A stretch of 60,751 nt of DNA from Nisaea sediminum (GCF_014904705.1 NZ_JACZCQ010000017.1:1-60751); one strand, 5' to 3'; shown: positions 17,378-26,479, counted from the stretch's first letter. The notes: generated from the letters alone by a model not told the origin. Program-made: numbers and translations.

Positions 17378-19293
17378 CCGATGATCTTCTGCCTGATCTC
17401 GCCCCGCCGCGGCGCATAGGTCTTAAAAGCGTCATTGATGGGCTGAAACGTTCCGGTACGCGCTTCAAAAAGCGAAACAAGCGCGCGGAACGTAGAGAGC
17501 CAGCTTCGGTGCCCACCCCGCTTGTATCGCGGCAAAGCCCGGACACGGAATCTGTCACCGACCAATTCCTCAATTCCCTCCAAAGAACACAACACTTAAG
17601 TGTTCATCGCGCGGATTGGGTGCGGCGCGTGTTGGAAGAACATCAGGTTCGCGGCCTCAATACGACCGCTGCCGAACTGGTCATCCAGCTCGGCTTTGTA
17701 AGCCCATCAACAGTTATCGAAACAATTCAGGCCGAGGGGCTCCAGATGCCTCTGCCGGCCGACGCCGCACGATTGTTTTACCTTTGGCCGGCGAGCTTGC
17801 TAGCGCAGATGGGTGTTGTCCCTATCCGTCTTCATGATGAAACGCTCTATATCGCCGCCCTCCGCCCCCTCGAACATTTCGAGCAGAAAACGCTTATCGA
17901 TCGTGCCGCTTCTCAAGAAACCAAGATCACCCGTATCACGGTAGAGCCTCTTGATGCGGTAACAGTCCTGCAGCGGATCCAGGCCACGCCTCACGTTACC
18001 GGCTCCGCTTTTACCGACCTTCTTGTCCGACACGATATAGCCACAAATCCTTCCAACCTGGCGCCGGTGCTCGACAGTCTCTTTACTGACGCCATCGAGC
18101 ACGCCTCCTCCGATATCCACATTGAGGTTCACGACTCCGCGACCGAGACGCGCATAGAGTATCGCGTCGCGAACACCCTCATGCACCGGGCCAATATCTC
18201 TCCAATTCTGGGGCAGCGGATAGCCACGCTCATTCGCGAAAGAGCGCGAATTGACACTTCAAACCTCGAAAAGCCCCATGACGGAAAGTTCAACGTGAAC
18301 TTCCACGGCCGGCCCATCGATATTCGTGTTGCGATCATGCCTACCTATGCCGGCCAGAAGCTTACCTTGCGCCTATCCGATCCGCGCGCATTTCAGACTG
18401 TCTCCCATATTTTCGGACACTTCCCGGAGATCTCCGCCCGCCTTTCTCGCGATGCCCGCGAAGCGGCCCGGCGCGGTTCCTTCGACTTGGTGACCGGACC
18501 GACAAACCAAGGCAAATCCACAACCTTGCGCGCGGTCATCATGGAAATGGAGCGAGAATCCAAGCGCGTCATGGAGGTTGGCGACCCCATTGAGGTTCTC
18601 ACCCCTCTCACGACACAAACGAATATCAATACACATCCGGACGTCGGACTTACTTATGCGTCCTATCTAAAGCATGCGCTTCGCCATGATCCGGATGTTC
18701 TCTTCGTTCAGGAACTCAGAGATGAAGATACGGCGATAGAACTGCTTCGCCTTGTCGAGACGGGTCACAAAGCCTTGTCCACGCTCCATGCAGACAGCGC
18801 GATCGACACCCTTCCGAGATTGTTCAGTCTGATCGATCGGAACCGCGGGCAAGCCGCATATATCTTTGCGAAGTTCCTTACTTGGATCGTTCATCAAAGA
18901 CTCGTATCGACGCCGTGCCCGACCTGTTCCACCCAGATCACGGCCTCATCGCTCGATCCACATACACGCAAGATTTTGGGGCTCGCTGACAACGACACCG
19001 TTGTCGAGATTTCCGGCGACGGTTGCTCCGACTGCCGTGGCCTCGGCGTTCGTGGCCGGACTGTTGTACCCGAGGTCATCTGGGTTGGCCCAGCGGCCCG
19101 CGACGCCCTATCCCAGCAACTCTCAGGGATCATCTCGGAGACCCGTGCTGCGGACTATGCGTCCCTGCTTTCAATTCCTGGTCTCGAATATTTTCCTCGC
19201 GTCGATTTCCTGAAATCACTCGCTGCAAAACGGGTGATTGGCTGGCAAACGGCCGCATTCGAGATCGGAAAGGAGCGCGTCTATGCTCTCTGA
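17374..19293 (+). CDS. pilQ: PilQ/GspE-like pilus assembly ATPase
   Basis: 639 aa cytoplasmic ATPase that extends the pilus. An N-terminal MshEN-like part (about 75-200) is followed by the secretion ATPase domain: Walker A GPTNQGKS (375-382), Walker B region DPDVLFVQELRDEDT (about 437-452), His box GHKALSTLHADS, and paired Cys motifs (CPTC and CSDC, about 513-560) as in GspE zinc modules. Walker A has NQ where GSG is usual, so it is slightly atypical. Overlaps pilR by 11 nt. Confidence 0.9.
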   Translation: MTDDLLPDLAPPRRIGLKSVIDGLKRSGTRFKKRNKRAERREPASVPTPLVSRQSPDTESVTDQFLNSLQRTQHLSVHRADWVRRVLEEHQVRGLNTTAAELVIQLGFVSPSTVIETIQAEGLQMPLPADAARLFYLWPASLLAQMGVVPIRLHDETLYIAALRPLEHFEQKTLIDRAASQETKITRITVEPLDAVTVLQRIQATPHVTGSAFTDLLVRHDIATNPSNLAPVLDSLFTDAIEHASSDIHIEVHDSATETRIEYRVANTLMHRANISPILGQRIATLIRERARIDTSNLEKPHDGKFNVNFHGRPIDIRVAIMPTYAGQKLTLRLSDPRAFQTVSHIFGHFPEISARLSRDAREAARRGSFDLVTGPTNQGKSTTLRAVIMEMERESKRVMEVGDPIEVLTPLTTQTNINTHPDVGLTYASYLKHALRHDPDVLFVQELRDEDTAIELLRLVETGHKALSTLHADSAIDTLPRLFSLIDRNRGQAAYIFAKFLTWIVHQRLVSTPCPTCSTQITASSLDPHTRKILGLADNDTVVEISGDGCSDCRGLGVRGRTVVPEVIWVGPAARDALSQQLSGIISETRAADYASLLSIPGLEYFPRVDFLKSLAAKRVIGWQTAAFEIGKERVYAL

Positions 19294-20518
19294 TCTCCTT
19301 TCGGTCCAAAACCGTTACATTCACGCCCGGTACTACGATCCGAGGACAGGGAGGAATGCTCAGGCTTTCTTCCACTCCGCCACGATTTCCGAAGTGCGTC
19401 AGAAGCTTTCGAATGAGGGTTTCTCGATCGTCTCGTTGGATGAACGGGCACATCGGCTCATCAACAGGCAATTCTACTTCGCGGCAGAACGCTCCAATTT
19501 CATTAGAACTTTTGCAGCGTTCCTGAAGGGTGGCACCGACCCGAACGAAGCCCTCCGGAAAACCTGCTCCCTGATTTCGCATCCTGTGAAAAGAGCAGAG
19601 CTTCAGCGGGCATTGGACACACTCGACGCAGGCGAACCGCTGGACGAGGCACTGAGACATGTTCCGCATCTCGACCACACCACGCGCGCTTTTCTTACGG
19701 CCGGCACTTCAACCAATGCCGTCCAAAAGATCATCGACCCACTCCTGGACTTCAGGGCGCGGGCGGTAGAGCTCTGGCGAAACATCGGGAAACGGACGTT
19801 CATCGTCGGCGGTGAAACCCTCCTCGCCCTCGCTACGTCCATCTATATGGAGGTCGATGGGTTCGACACCCTCATTTCCTTGATGGGTGAAGGCTCAACC
19901 CCGGAGTTTGCGGCAAAGGCCGGTGTTGCCCGCTTCGCGAACATGATGCTTATCCTGCTCGGGCTTGTCCCCTTCCTTGTCGCTCCCGCACTGCTTCTCG
20001 CCCGGGCCAGTAACAACGACACTATGCGGTTGTCGGCCGGTCGCTTTACGGATTGGTTCCCTGGTCTGTCCACTCTGTTTAGGCACTTGGCGATTGCGGA
20101 AACATTCTCGATCTCCGCTTTCATGCTTCGCGCTAACGGCACCTTCATCGAGGCCGCCACACTGGCGAAGCGATCGACATTTTGCCCCCCCGCTCGTCAT
20201 TTCTGGGATGATGTTCTTAAGAGGCATATCGACTACGGCCAAACGGTCACCGAAAGCATGGCAAGCGCCGGAAAAGTGCTTTCTCAGTGGGAGCAGATGC
20301 CCCTTCGCGGCCATAGCGGCACAACTCATGCCGACCTCGCCTCCACCATGTTGACGATTGCTGGCGATCGTCTCCACGAAGCCGAACTCGCGTCCGCCTC
20401 TCTGGTCTCCAAAGCGACGACCGCTTTTGTCCTCTATCTCATCGCGACGATGGGGATCTTCATCTACCTGCTCAACGCCCAATCCAGTACTTCGCCTGAC
20501 ATTTTCGGAGTCCTCTGA
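19283..20518 (+). CDS. pilR: PilR/GspF-like inner-membrane platform protein
   Basis: 411 aa from ATG 19283, with AAAGGAG ahead. Two GspF-type halves each have a membrane segment region (about 175-245 and 380-405), and the N-terminal part has HSATISEVRQKLSNEGF, as in GspF/PilC proteins. The platform protein anchors the pilus base and works with the ATPase encoded just before. Stop overlaps the next start (TGATG). Confidence 0.87.
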   Translation: MLSDLLSVQNRYIHARYYDPRTGRNAQAFFHSATISEVRQKLSNEGFSIVSLDERAHRLINRQFYFAAERSNFIRTFAAFLKGGTDPNEALRKTCSLISHPVKRAELQRALDTLDAGEPLDEALRHVPHLDHTTRAFLTAGTSTNAVQKIIDPLLDFRARAVELWRNIGKRTFIVGGETLLALATSIYMEVDGFDTLISLMGEGSTPEFAAKAGVARFANMMLILLGLVPFLVAPALLLARASNNDTMRLSAGRFTDWFPGLSTLFRHLAIAETFSISAFMLRANGTFIEAATLAKRSTFCPPARHFWDDVLKRHIDYGQTVTESMASAGKVLSQWEQMPLRGHSGTTHADLASTMLTIAGDRLHEAELASASLVSKATTAFVLYLIATMGIFIYLLNAQSSTSPDIFGVL

Positions 20519-21375
20519 TGACGACGTACATTCCGCCCGAGATCGGCGCGACATCGGTTCCGATCCCGAACAATCGCAGAGCCGATATCGTCGCTCATCA
20601 CACAGCGGCCGGTCTCATGCAGACCGACACCGTTTCGGTGATTCACACCATCAAAGACGGTTTCGTTCACACGATCTTTGCCAAGGGATCATCGTTTCCG
20701 GCCGACCCGGCCGAGAACGACTTTGAGACAACACTCGCAATCGCCCTTCCCGGTCATCCCGATCACCAAGGCGACGGAGTTTACATTGCCAACGCAACAT
20801 CCGGCCTAGCCGCGATCCGAACCGTTGCCAACCGAGTATCCGCATATCAGGGCGAAAGCGAACTCGTTCGCGCGTGGGCCGCAGATCAAAACCTTCCAGT
20901 ATACGACTTGCCCGACGAGGGCGGATCCAAATGGACGCTTCCGCAATACCAACGCGCGCAACGAGTCAATCGGGTCCTCTTTGCGCTCGCGATTGCCGGC
21001 ATAGCCTTCACGATCTTCTCCGGCTTCAATCTCACGGACACAATTACCCGCAGCCAGGCAGCCGAGCGGGACACGGAACAAATCCGTCGAACCTCCACTG
21101 CCTACGAGAATCAGCTACGTCAGAAGCTGGTCGAGGTGACTGATCAACCCGCACTCGCGATCATCGGCCGGCTCTACGCTCTTGGACGAATCAATCCCGA
21201 GACAGGCGGAACCCTCCTGAATTTCCGAGCGTCGAATGGCGCGATCTCATGGGTCGCACAGGTTCCCGATTGGGTTTCTAACGAGCAAATCGATCGTTTC
21301 GGTCCGAACATCGATCGCACGCGCATTGATGACAAGAAGATGCTCCGTCTCACAGCGACGGAGGAAATCCAATGA
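20518..21375 (+). CDS. Pilus assembly protein with one membrane segment (PilO-like)
   Basis: 285 aa. A cytoplasmic domain of about 155 residues is followed by one membrane segment (about 156-175, VLFALAIAGIAFTIFSGF), a coiled-coil-like stretch and a periplasmic domain. This topology and the place in the cluster fit PilO-like or GspL/PilM-N fusions of the inner-membrane assembly platform. Sequence alone does not let me choose between them. Confidence 0.6.
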   Translation: MTTYIPPEIGATSVPIPNNRRADIVAHHTAAGLMQTDTVSVIHTIKDGFVHTIFAKGSSFPADPAENDFETTLAIALPGHPDHQGDGVYIANATSGLAAIRTVANRVSAYQGESELVRAWAADQNLPVYDLPDEGGSKWTLPQYQRAQRVNRVLFALAIAGIAFTIFSGFNLTDTITRSQAAERDTEQIRRTSTAYENQLRQKLVEVTDQPALAIIGRLYALGRINPETGGTLLNFRASNGAISWVAQVPDWVSNEQIDRFGPNIDRTRIDDKKMLRLTATEEIQ

Positions 21376-21797
21376 AACTGGTTATTCTCGTCTGTTTCTG
21401 CTGGATCGGCGCAATTATCGCTGGAGTCGCTTCAACCGGGGCGCTGGACGACGCCTTCGAGAAACAAGCTGTCGTGGCGCGCGCACGCCAACTCATGCCT
21501 CGCCCGATAGAGCTAACACAGGTCCCCGCGCCGGGCTCGACATACGAATCCGTAGCAAAAGCCATCCAGGCATCGTCGAAGGGCATTGAGGTCACAGCCG
21601 GTCCTATGAGTGTCACCATCCAGACCCGTGACGCTGCGGCCTACGAGGCGTGGATGCTTGCGCTGAATGCCGCAATCGCCCAAGCGCCCAACTATCGCTG
21701 GGACGTCAAGACCCTGTGCGCCGGGCTCGAATGCCCGGGCACACCCTTCTCGGCCACCCTCACCGCTTCCCGCATCCGTTCGGAGATTAAAGAATGA
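21372..21797 (+). CDS. Small bitopic pilus-cluster protein (PilO/PilM-like candidate)
   Basis: 141 aa: one N-terminal membrane segment (3-21), a short helix, then a periplasmic alpha/beta domain (about 60-140) with two Cys (TLCAGLEC). It resembles small GspM/PilO-type platform parts in size and topology. ATGA overlaps on both sides. Exact identity uncertain. Confidence 0.55.
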   Translation: MKLVILVCFCWIGAIIAGVASTGALDDAFEKQAVVARARQLMPRPIELTQVPAPGSTYESVAKAIQASSKGIEVTAGPMSVTIQTRDAAAYEAWMLALNAAIAQAPNYRWDVKTLCAGLECPGTPFSATLTASRIRSEIKE

Positions 21798-22522
21798 CCG
21801 ATCAATCCATTCATCATCGCGACGCGGGCTTTGGACCCTTTGGTGTCCTTCTGATCGTCCTCGTTATCGTGATCGCCCTTGGCGCGATCTTTGGCAGCCA
21901 GGTCGCAGGGGTCCCGGCCCGCATCGCGTCCTACCTCGGACTTCTAAATGCGAATGCGATTTTTGGCACCGGCGCCTCCATTGGTCAGGGGATCAATGTC
22001 ATGGGCGCGCAAGGATGGGACATTTCCCAAATAAACCTCGTTGACGACGTGTCTTCGGATTCCAGTCGAGTAAGTCTCTTCGATCCCATCAACGGCGCGA
22101 TCACCGAACCTGCCCTTAGCAAGACATATTTCATCGACCGTCCCTCTGGCATATCGGCCGATAATTGGGGCCGGTTCTATCTCGTGGGAAATACAACGTC
22201 CGGCGCCGGATCGTTCACGGTTCCCGATCTTGCCAGCAGCAACGCGGATTGGGCGATCGTTCTGCCGGGCGTGAAGGACGATTACTGCCAAGGGATCAAC
22301 GAAGCTCTTCTTTCCTACGACGCCGACGCGGCGATCCCCATCGCATCGTCTATCTCGTCAACCAGCCTGTACGCTGGTCTCTCTACCGCCCAGAAAGTAA
22401 CAAGCACTGCTTTCAGCCTGGCATCGACGACTCCAAGTGACGCTTTCTCCGGCGCATATCAGGGGTGCTTCCAATCCAGCGACGGGGTAAACGCCTATTT
22501 TCTCGTGGTCTCTCCGCGATGA
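21794..22522 (+). CDS. Pilin-like protein 1
   Basis: 242 aa. A short charged N-terminus ends in DAGFGPF, followed by a hydrophobic helix (about 14-37), the class of leader and helix seen in type IVb prepilins. The globular part is Ser/Ala/Thr-rich with two Cys (DDYCQG and YQGCFQ) at the usual distance for a pilin C-terminal disulfide loop. Could be the major pilin (PilS-like) because it is first and longest in the pilin series. It would be cut by the peptidase at 25405. Confidence 0.6.
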   Translation: MTDQSIHHRDAGFGPFGVLLIVLVIVIALGAIFGSQVAGVPARIASYLGLLNANAIFGTGASIGQGINVMGAQGWDISQINLVDDVSSDSSRVSLFDPINGAITEPALSKTYFIDRPSGISADNWGRFYLVGNTTSGAGSFTVPDLASSNADWAIVLPGVKDDYCQGINEALLSYDADAAIPIASSISSTSLYAGLSTAQKVTSTAFSLASTTPSDAFSGAYQGCFQSSDGVNAYFLVVSPR

Positions 22523-23031
22523 ACGAGAAGCACGGCCCCGACGACGGTTTCGGCGTCTACGCCCTGATCATTGTCATCTTTGTGCTGATCATTGGTCTGG
22601 GCGCCTACTTTGCCGACACGTTCTCAAGCTCGACCACGCAAGCCAGCGAACTCAAAAAACGGAGCCAGCTAGTCACGGATGCCACCCTGATTCAGCAGCG
22701 CATCGTCTCTTGTGCTTTTGCATACCCCTCGTCCGATGGAGGCGGGGCTTTTGCAAACTATCCCGCCGAGCCTCCCAGCGATCTCGTTTCCGATCTCGAA
22801 TGCCCCGGAACATCGGCCTCGCTTTGGTCTGGATCCGATGGCGTTTTCTACCCGCCCGCCCCGCGCGGCTATTCGGAATGGACCTACTCGCACACTTCTT
22901 CGGGGATCCACATTCAGACAGCCGGCCCCGCGGCGGACGCGACATTGCTATCCGAGATCGTCGCGGAACTCGGATCGCAAGCCCTTCAGCCGACAAGCGG
23001 AACCCTCCGAATCATCGTTCGAGGGAGCTAG
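22519..23031 (+). CDS. Pilin-like protein 2
   Basis: 170 aa. N-terminus GPDDGFGVYALIIVIFVLII: a G-F cleavage-like point followed by a long hydrophobic helix (about 12-33), then helix and beta domain with two Cys. Minor or major type IVb pilin. The ATG overlaps the stop of the gene before it. Confidence 0.6.
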   Translation: MNEKHGPDDGFGVYALIIVIFVLIIGLGAYFADTFSSSTTQASELKKRSQLVTDATLIQQRIVSCAFAYPSSDGGGAFANYPAEPPSDLVSDLECPGTSASLWSGSDGVFYPPAPRGYSEWTYSHTSSGIHIQTAGPAADATLLSEIVAELGSQALQPTSGTLRIIVRGS

Positions 23032-23034
23032 CAC

Positions 23035-23646
23035 ATGCCGTTTAGGGTATTGATAATACTTCTGATCATTGCGCTTGTTGCCGGAGCCGTAGCGGGGGAC
23101 TTCTACCGTCAATCCGAACAACAGGCGTATCTCGCGCGTTACAGCCAGACGATACAAATCCTGGCGAAAGCTGCCTCAAATGCCGCGAGACAATCGTCCC
23201 ATCCAAGCGGAGCTACCCGACCGGATCTCAGCACGATCGACACGTCATCAATTGAGAGTATTCGCGATGCTTGGGGGAAACCACTTCTCCTTTGTACCAA
23301 CGCGTTAGACGATACCCGGCCGATGATCGCCGTCTTGAGCGCGGGCGGCGATGGATCGCGCGACACGACTTGCGCCGACGCTATGTCCGGTTTTCTGAAC
23401 GGTGACGATCAGCTATCGAGCCTTGGTTATGAACAGGTCTTCGCTCGCCAGGCTCTAACCAGAGAAGAACAAACGATGGTCGCGGATTACACCAATAGGT
23501 GCGCCGCCACTTTCGATCTTCTGGAGAAAGACACCGCCATCAACTTCGACTGCACGTCGATGTGCACCCTGTTTCGGCGGTTTTCCGACCGCTACGGTTT
23601 CCACGACACTGCGCCGGATTGGGCATCATGCACAGCATCAAACTAG
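23035..23646 (+). CDS. Pseudopilin-like protein 3
   Basis: 203 aa with an N-terminal membrane helix (4-21). DAWGKPLLLCTN followed by VLSAGGDGSRDTTCADA resembles the DxWGxP and G-G-D-G signatures of GspG-type pseudopilins, where such loops bind calcium. Five Cys in the C-terminal third. Probably a minor pilin or tip-complex part. The next gene starts 19 nt before its stop. Confidence 0.6.
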   Translation: MPFRVLIILLIIALVAGAVAGDFYRQSEQQAYLARYSQTIQILAKAASNAARQSSHPSGATRPDLSTIDTSSIESIRDAWGKPLLLCTNALDDTRPMIAVLSAGGDGSRDTTCADAMSGFLNGDDQLSSLGYEQVFARQALTREEQTMVADYTNRCAATFDLLEKDTAINFDCTSMCTLFRRFSDRYGFHDTAPDWASCTASN

Positions 23647-24260
23647 ACGATCCGGACAGCGGTGCCATCGTCCCGGTCATAGCCGTTATCACGATCGTCC
23701 TATTGGGGATTGTGATACCCTATGCTGCGAAGATCGCTGGCATCGAGAGATCCGCAACAACAACACTCGCATTCTCAGCCGCCGTGGATCGCATTGGCTT
23801 GGCGTCCTACAGCGTCGGCCGGGCGACGACGACCGGCAGCGCCGGACGAATTGTTCCCCCCGCCCCTGAAGGCGGCGAAATTCCATCCTCTGTATCTACG
23901 ATCAAGAATGACAGATTCGGCACGCCGTATCTCTACTGCACCGCGACGAACTACTCGTCGCCGGCAGAACCGCTGTTTGCGCTGGTTTCTGGCGGCACCA
24001 ACGAAGTCGTTGAAACGGGATGCGCCGAAGCGCTCGCCGGGGTTTCGACTGGCGACGACATTGTCCGCAGCACCTCCGCCTACGAAGCCAGCGTCACGCC
24101 GTATCAGGTGGATCCGCAGATTGCCACGCTCAATGGCATGTGGCGTAGCCGGTGCGCTTCGACCGGGGTTATCCAAAACCTTCCGTCCGGTTCGCGTTGT
24201 TCCGACTTCACGAGCGTCTGGGGCAATTTTATCTCACAGAACGGAGGGCTGCTCCCATGA
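23628..24260 (+). CDS. Pseudopilin-like protein 4
   Basis: 210 aa from ATG 23628. N-terminal DDPDSGAIVPVIAVITIVLL gives a hydrophobic helix (about 13-32). Then DRFGTPYLYCTATNY...ALVSGGTNEVVETGCAEA, the same plan as the gene before it, so the two are diverged copies. Likely minor pilin. ATGA overlap with the next gene. Confidence 0.6.
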   Translation: MHSIKLDDPDSGAIVPVIAVITIVLLGIVIPYAAKIAGIERSATTTLAFSAAVDRIGLASYSVGRATTTGSAGRIVPPAPEGGEIPSSVSTIKNDRFGTPYLYCTATNYSSPAEPLFALVSGGTNEVVETGCAEALAGVSTGDDIVRSTSAYEASVTPYQVDPQIATLNGMWRSRCASTGVIQNLPSGSRCSDFTSVWGNFISQNGGLLP

Positions 24261-25399
24261 TCCATCCGCTGATCATCCTGCTCGCGGTCACGACCGTCTT
24301 CTTCGCTCCCGCGGTCGTCAGCGGTTCAGGATCGAAGAAAGACGCCATCACGGCCTATCGCTCGCTTGAAACCCGGACTCTGATGCTCGAGACCGCCCAG
24401 GTCCTGGCTGCGCGGGGCGGCTACGACCTAACAGAACGAACGATCATCCTTCCATCCGTAGGAGCGCAGGACACGCTTCCGGTTGCCCTACCGGCCCGAC
24501 GCACGGACGCATGGAACCGGGATATCCGGTATTGTCGCGGTGCCTCTCAATCGCTAACGGCAACAGGCCTCGCGCTAGTCTCCGCTGGGCCGGACAATAC
24601 CCTTGCTACAACCTGTTCGGATGCTCTCAACGGCAACAACTCGAGCGACGATATAGTGATCGCTCTAACACACGCTGACCTTGCAACCTGGACCGGACGC
24701 GGAGAGAGCCGGACAACTTTCGTCAACCAGGTTGAGGACCTTCGCTGCACAGATCCAATGGTCGTCGCGTTCGTTTCGGATCGCTGGCAATGCGTCAACG
24801 CCGACGATCTTATCTCCGAAGCTCTCGATGGAACCGCAGCGGCCTGTCCCATTGCAAATGGGACAGGCGAAAAGGTCTGGGACGGACCCACAAAATCCTA
24901 CGGCGCTTGCACTGTTGTCGCCTGTGACACCAATTATGCCGAGTACAGCAATGCATGCATTCCCGACACGATCGCCTGTACCGTACCAAACGGTACAGGT
25001 ACACGAACTTTCAATGGTGACCCCTACGGGCCTTGTGTAGCAACAACATGCGATACTGGATATCGCATCGAAAACGGACAGTGCGTTGAAGACGGCCTCG
25101 TTGTTGGGTCATGTTATCGTCTCACCTGCACTTCTATGGCTGGTCGAACTCAAACGGTAGTCGGAAACGCCTCAGCAGCCGACCGGATTCAGGCCACAGC
25201 TCCGAGTGGCGAAAGCGAATGGTTGGCTTTCGTTTCGCAAGGATCAGATGGAGGTTTTACCGCGACTGAGGCCTTCAATTGCATCCCTTGGGGCGGCATG
25301 GGTTTGTCGCCGCTTTGGTACACACCAAAATGCATTTTCAATAGGGCGTACGATGGAGCATACCGCCCTCTCAGTTGCCAAGCTCCCGAGCCTTGTTAG
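24257..25399 (+). CDS. Cys-rich pilus tip/adhesin-like protein (PilV-like)
   Basis: 380 aa. The N-terminus has a hydrophobic helix (3-21) and a pseudopilin-like domain with WNRDIRYC and VSAGPDNTLATTC, like the two genes before. After residue about 195 come two tandem Cys-rich modules of 44 residues (CPIANGTGEKVW...YGAC...CDTNY and CTVPNGTGTRTF...YGPC...CDTGY), then a C-terminal domain with six more Cys. The layout (pilin domain plus a long variable end, last in the pilus operon) fits a PilV-like tip adhesin choosing recipient cells. That role is inferred. Confidence 0.6.
   Translation: MIHPLIILLAVTTVFFAPAVVSGSGSKKDAITAYRSLETRTLMLETAQVLAARGGYDLTERTIILPSVGAQDTLPVALPARRTDAWNRDIRYCRGASQSLTATGLALVSAGPDNTLATTCSDALNGNNSSDDIVIALTHADLATWTGRGESRTTFVNQVEDLRCTDPMVVAFVSDRWQCVNADDLISEALDGTAAACPIANGTGEKVWDGPTKSYGACTVVACDTNYAEYSNACIPDTIACTVPNGTGTRTFNGDPYGPCVATTCDTGYRIENGQCVEDGLVVGSCYRLTCTSMAGRTQTVVGNASAADRIQATAPSGESEWLAFVSQGSDGGFTATEAFNCIPWGGMGLSPLWYTPKCIFNRAYDGAYRPLSCQAPEPC
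24843..24867. repeat. Perfect palindrome in tip-protein gene, copy 1
   Basis: CCTGTCCCATT, loop GCA, AATGGGACAGG: 11-bp perfect arms. It encodes the CPIANGTG part of the first Cys-rich module. Confidence 0.7.
24975..24999. repeat. Perfect palindrome in tip-protein gene, copy 2
   Basis: CCTGTACCGT, loop ACCAA, ACGGTACAGG: 10-bp perfect arms, 132 nt after copy 1 and at the same place of the second Cys-rich module. Arm sequence differs between copies but pairing is kept. Confidence 0.7.
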
Positions 25400-25404
25400 C
25401 GTCT

Positions 25405-25872
25405 CTATCCGTTCTGGTAAATTAGTACCAGCACCGCAAACGGGATCAGGAACGGACCTAGAGCCACTGTCTTTTTCCAGATGGGGCCGGTCTGTTCCCT
25501 ATCGATTCCTATAAAGATGATCGCGGCCGCAAGCCCGCAAACCAGCGTCACCCACGTACCGGCAGGGCCGAGAAAAAGAAGAATCGCTCCCACGAGGTTG
25601 ATATCACCTCGTCCCAGAAGAACAAATCCTGCCGTCTTCATTCCCCACCAAGAAATATGCCCGAGCGCGACAACAAGAATTGCCATTTGTAGCTGCCTTT
25701 CTAGATCCAGTCCGTTAGAGGCGCTCGCAACCATCGCTCCGCCAATCGCGAATAGACCGAGATAGATTTTCGGGAGTCGCCGAGCTTTAAAATCAGCGAC
25801 CGCAGCCGCCGCTCCCCCAACCGAAAGAATAAGATATCCGAGGAAAACAATTGTCTCGTCGGTCACGGGCAA
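25405..25872 (-). CDS. Type IV prepilin peptidase (A24 family, PilU-like)
   Basis: 155-aa integral membrane aspartic protease that cuts prepilin leaders. Two catalytic Asp: D27 in VADFKARRLP and D90 in the GxGD motif GRGDINLVGA. About five membrane segments. It lacks the N-terminal methylase domain of larger PilD proteins, as is normal for the short plasmid or Flp type. It is encoded on the opposite strand, tail to tail with the tip-protein gene (five nt apart), and serves the pilin genes at 21.8-25.4 kb. Confidence 0.87.
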   Translation of the reverse strand: MPVTDETIVFLGYLILSVGGAAAAVADFKARRLPKIYLGLFAIGGAMVASASNGLDLERQLQMAILVVALGHISWWGMKTAGFVLLGRGDINLVGAILLFLGPAGTWVTLVCGLAAAIIFIGIDREQTGPIWKKTVALGPFLIPFAVLVLIYQNG

Positions 25873-25926
25873 CTTCTTGCTATCGCGCTCTCAAACCGCG
25901 CTCGTGTAGGTTTTTCTTTTTGCGCA

Positions 25927-25941
25927 CAAGAAACATATGTT
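25927..25941. promoter_or_regulatory. CATA-N5-TATGTT-type site 3, divergent region
   Basis: CAAG AAACA TATGTT: left arm diverged, right arm intact, extended to TATGTTTTATT. It lies between the peptidase gene (minus strand) and the ribbon-helix-helix gene at 25981, 40 nt before the latter, and could control both. Confidence 0.4.
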
Positions 25942-25980
25942 TTATTAACCGCCGGCTCGCACATAAGGCTGCCTAAATAA

Positions 25981-26340
25981 ATGACTCGAAAAAGAAAAAC
26001 CGACAGGGATGGGCGCATCGCGCAGCTGATTCGCGTAGCTGCGACAGATGCCGAACGTATCCGCGAAACCTGTAGGGCGAATAACATTACTCTGATTGAT
26101 TTCTTCGAGGGCGCGGCGAAAGCGTATATGTCGGCCCAGGAAAAGACGGGCGATATCCCGCTCGTTCCAACGCCGAAGAATGTCCCTTTCGCAGTCTTTA
26201 CCGTCCGTCTGTACCCCGAGACCCACGCGCGGATCCTGGCTCTCTCAGAACGGTTTGGGCGCAGTCTAGGTCGTGAGATGGCGACCGCCCTCTTGTTCGG
26301 TGTAAACCATCTTGAACAAGGGCACGGCCTTCCCGATTGA
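25981..26340 (+). CDS. Two-unit ribbon-helix-helix regulator candidate
   Basis: 119 aa. Two similar units: LIRVAATDAERIRETCRANN followed by ITLIDFFEGAAKAYM (about 15-55), and FTVRLYPETHARILALSERF followed by GRSLGREMATALLFG (about 75-112). Both have the strand-helix-helix pattern. Basic N-terminus. A site of the shared palindrome lies just before it, which fits an autoregulated DNA-binding protein and makes it one candidate for the regulator of the eight-site regulon. That link is inference. Confidence 0.65.
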   Translation: MTRKRKTDRDGRIAQLIRVAATDAERIRETCRANNITLIDFFEGAAKAYMSAQEKTGDIPLVPTPKNVPFAVFTVRLYPETHARILALSERFGRSLGREMATALLFGVNHLEQGHGLPD

Positions 26341-26428
26341 CCAGGCTGTCTGCGGCATCGCCTAGGCAGATTCTCTCGGTCCAACACCCTCATCTCCAAC
26401 CCATCCCGTTACGACATCGGACGTTGCA

Positions 26429-26443
26429 CATAAAACATATGTT
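26429..26443. promoter_or_regulatory. CATA-N5-TATGTT site 4
   Basis: CATA AAACA TATGTT, full consensus, preceded by TGCA as at sites 5 and 8. It lies 37 nt before the start of the small exported protein. Confidence 0.55.
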
Positions 26444-26479
26444 TTGTAAGTTTGGCTTATAAACCGCTGGAGAACAACG

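Noticed and set aside
24843-24999. Shufflon recombination sites as in R64 pilV
   Set aside because: Arms differ between the two copies, no inverted C-terminal gene segments follow, and no shufflon recombinase gene is present. Kept only as an unexplained palindrome pair.
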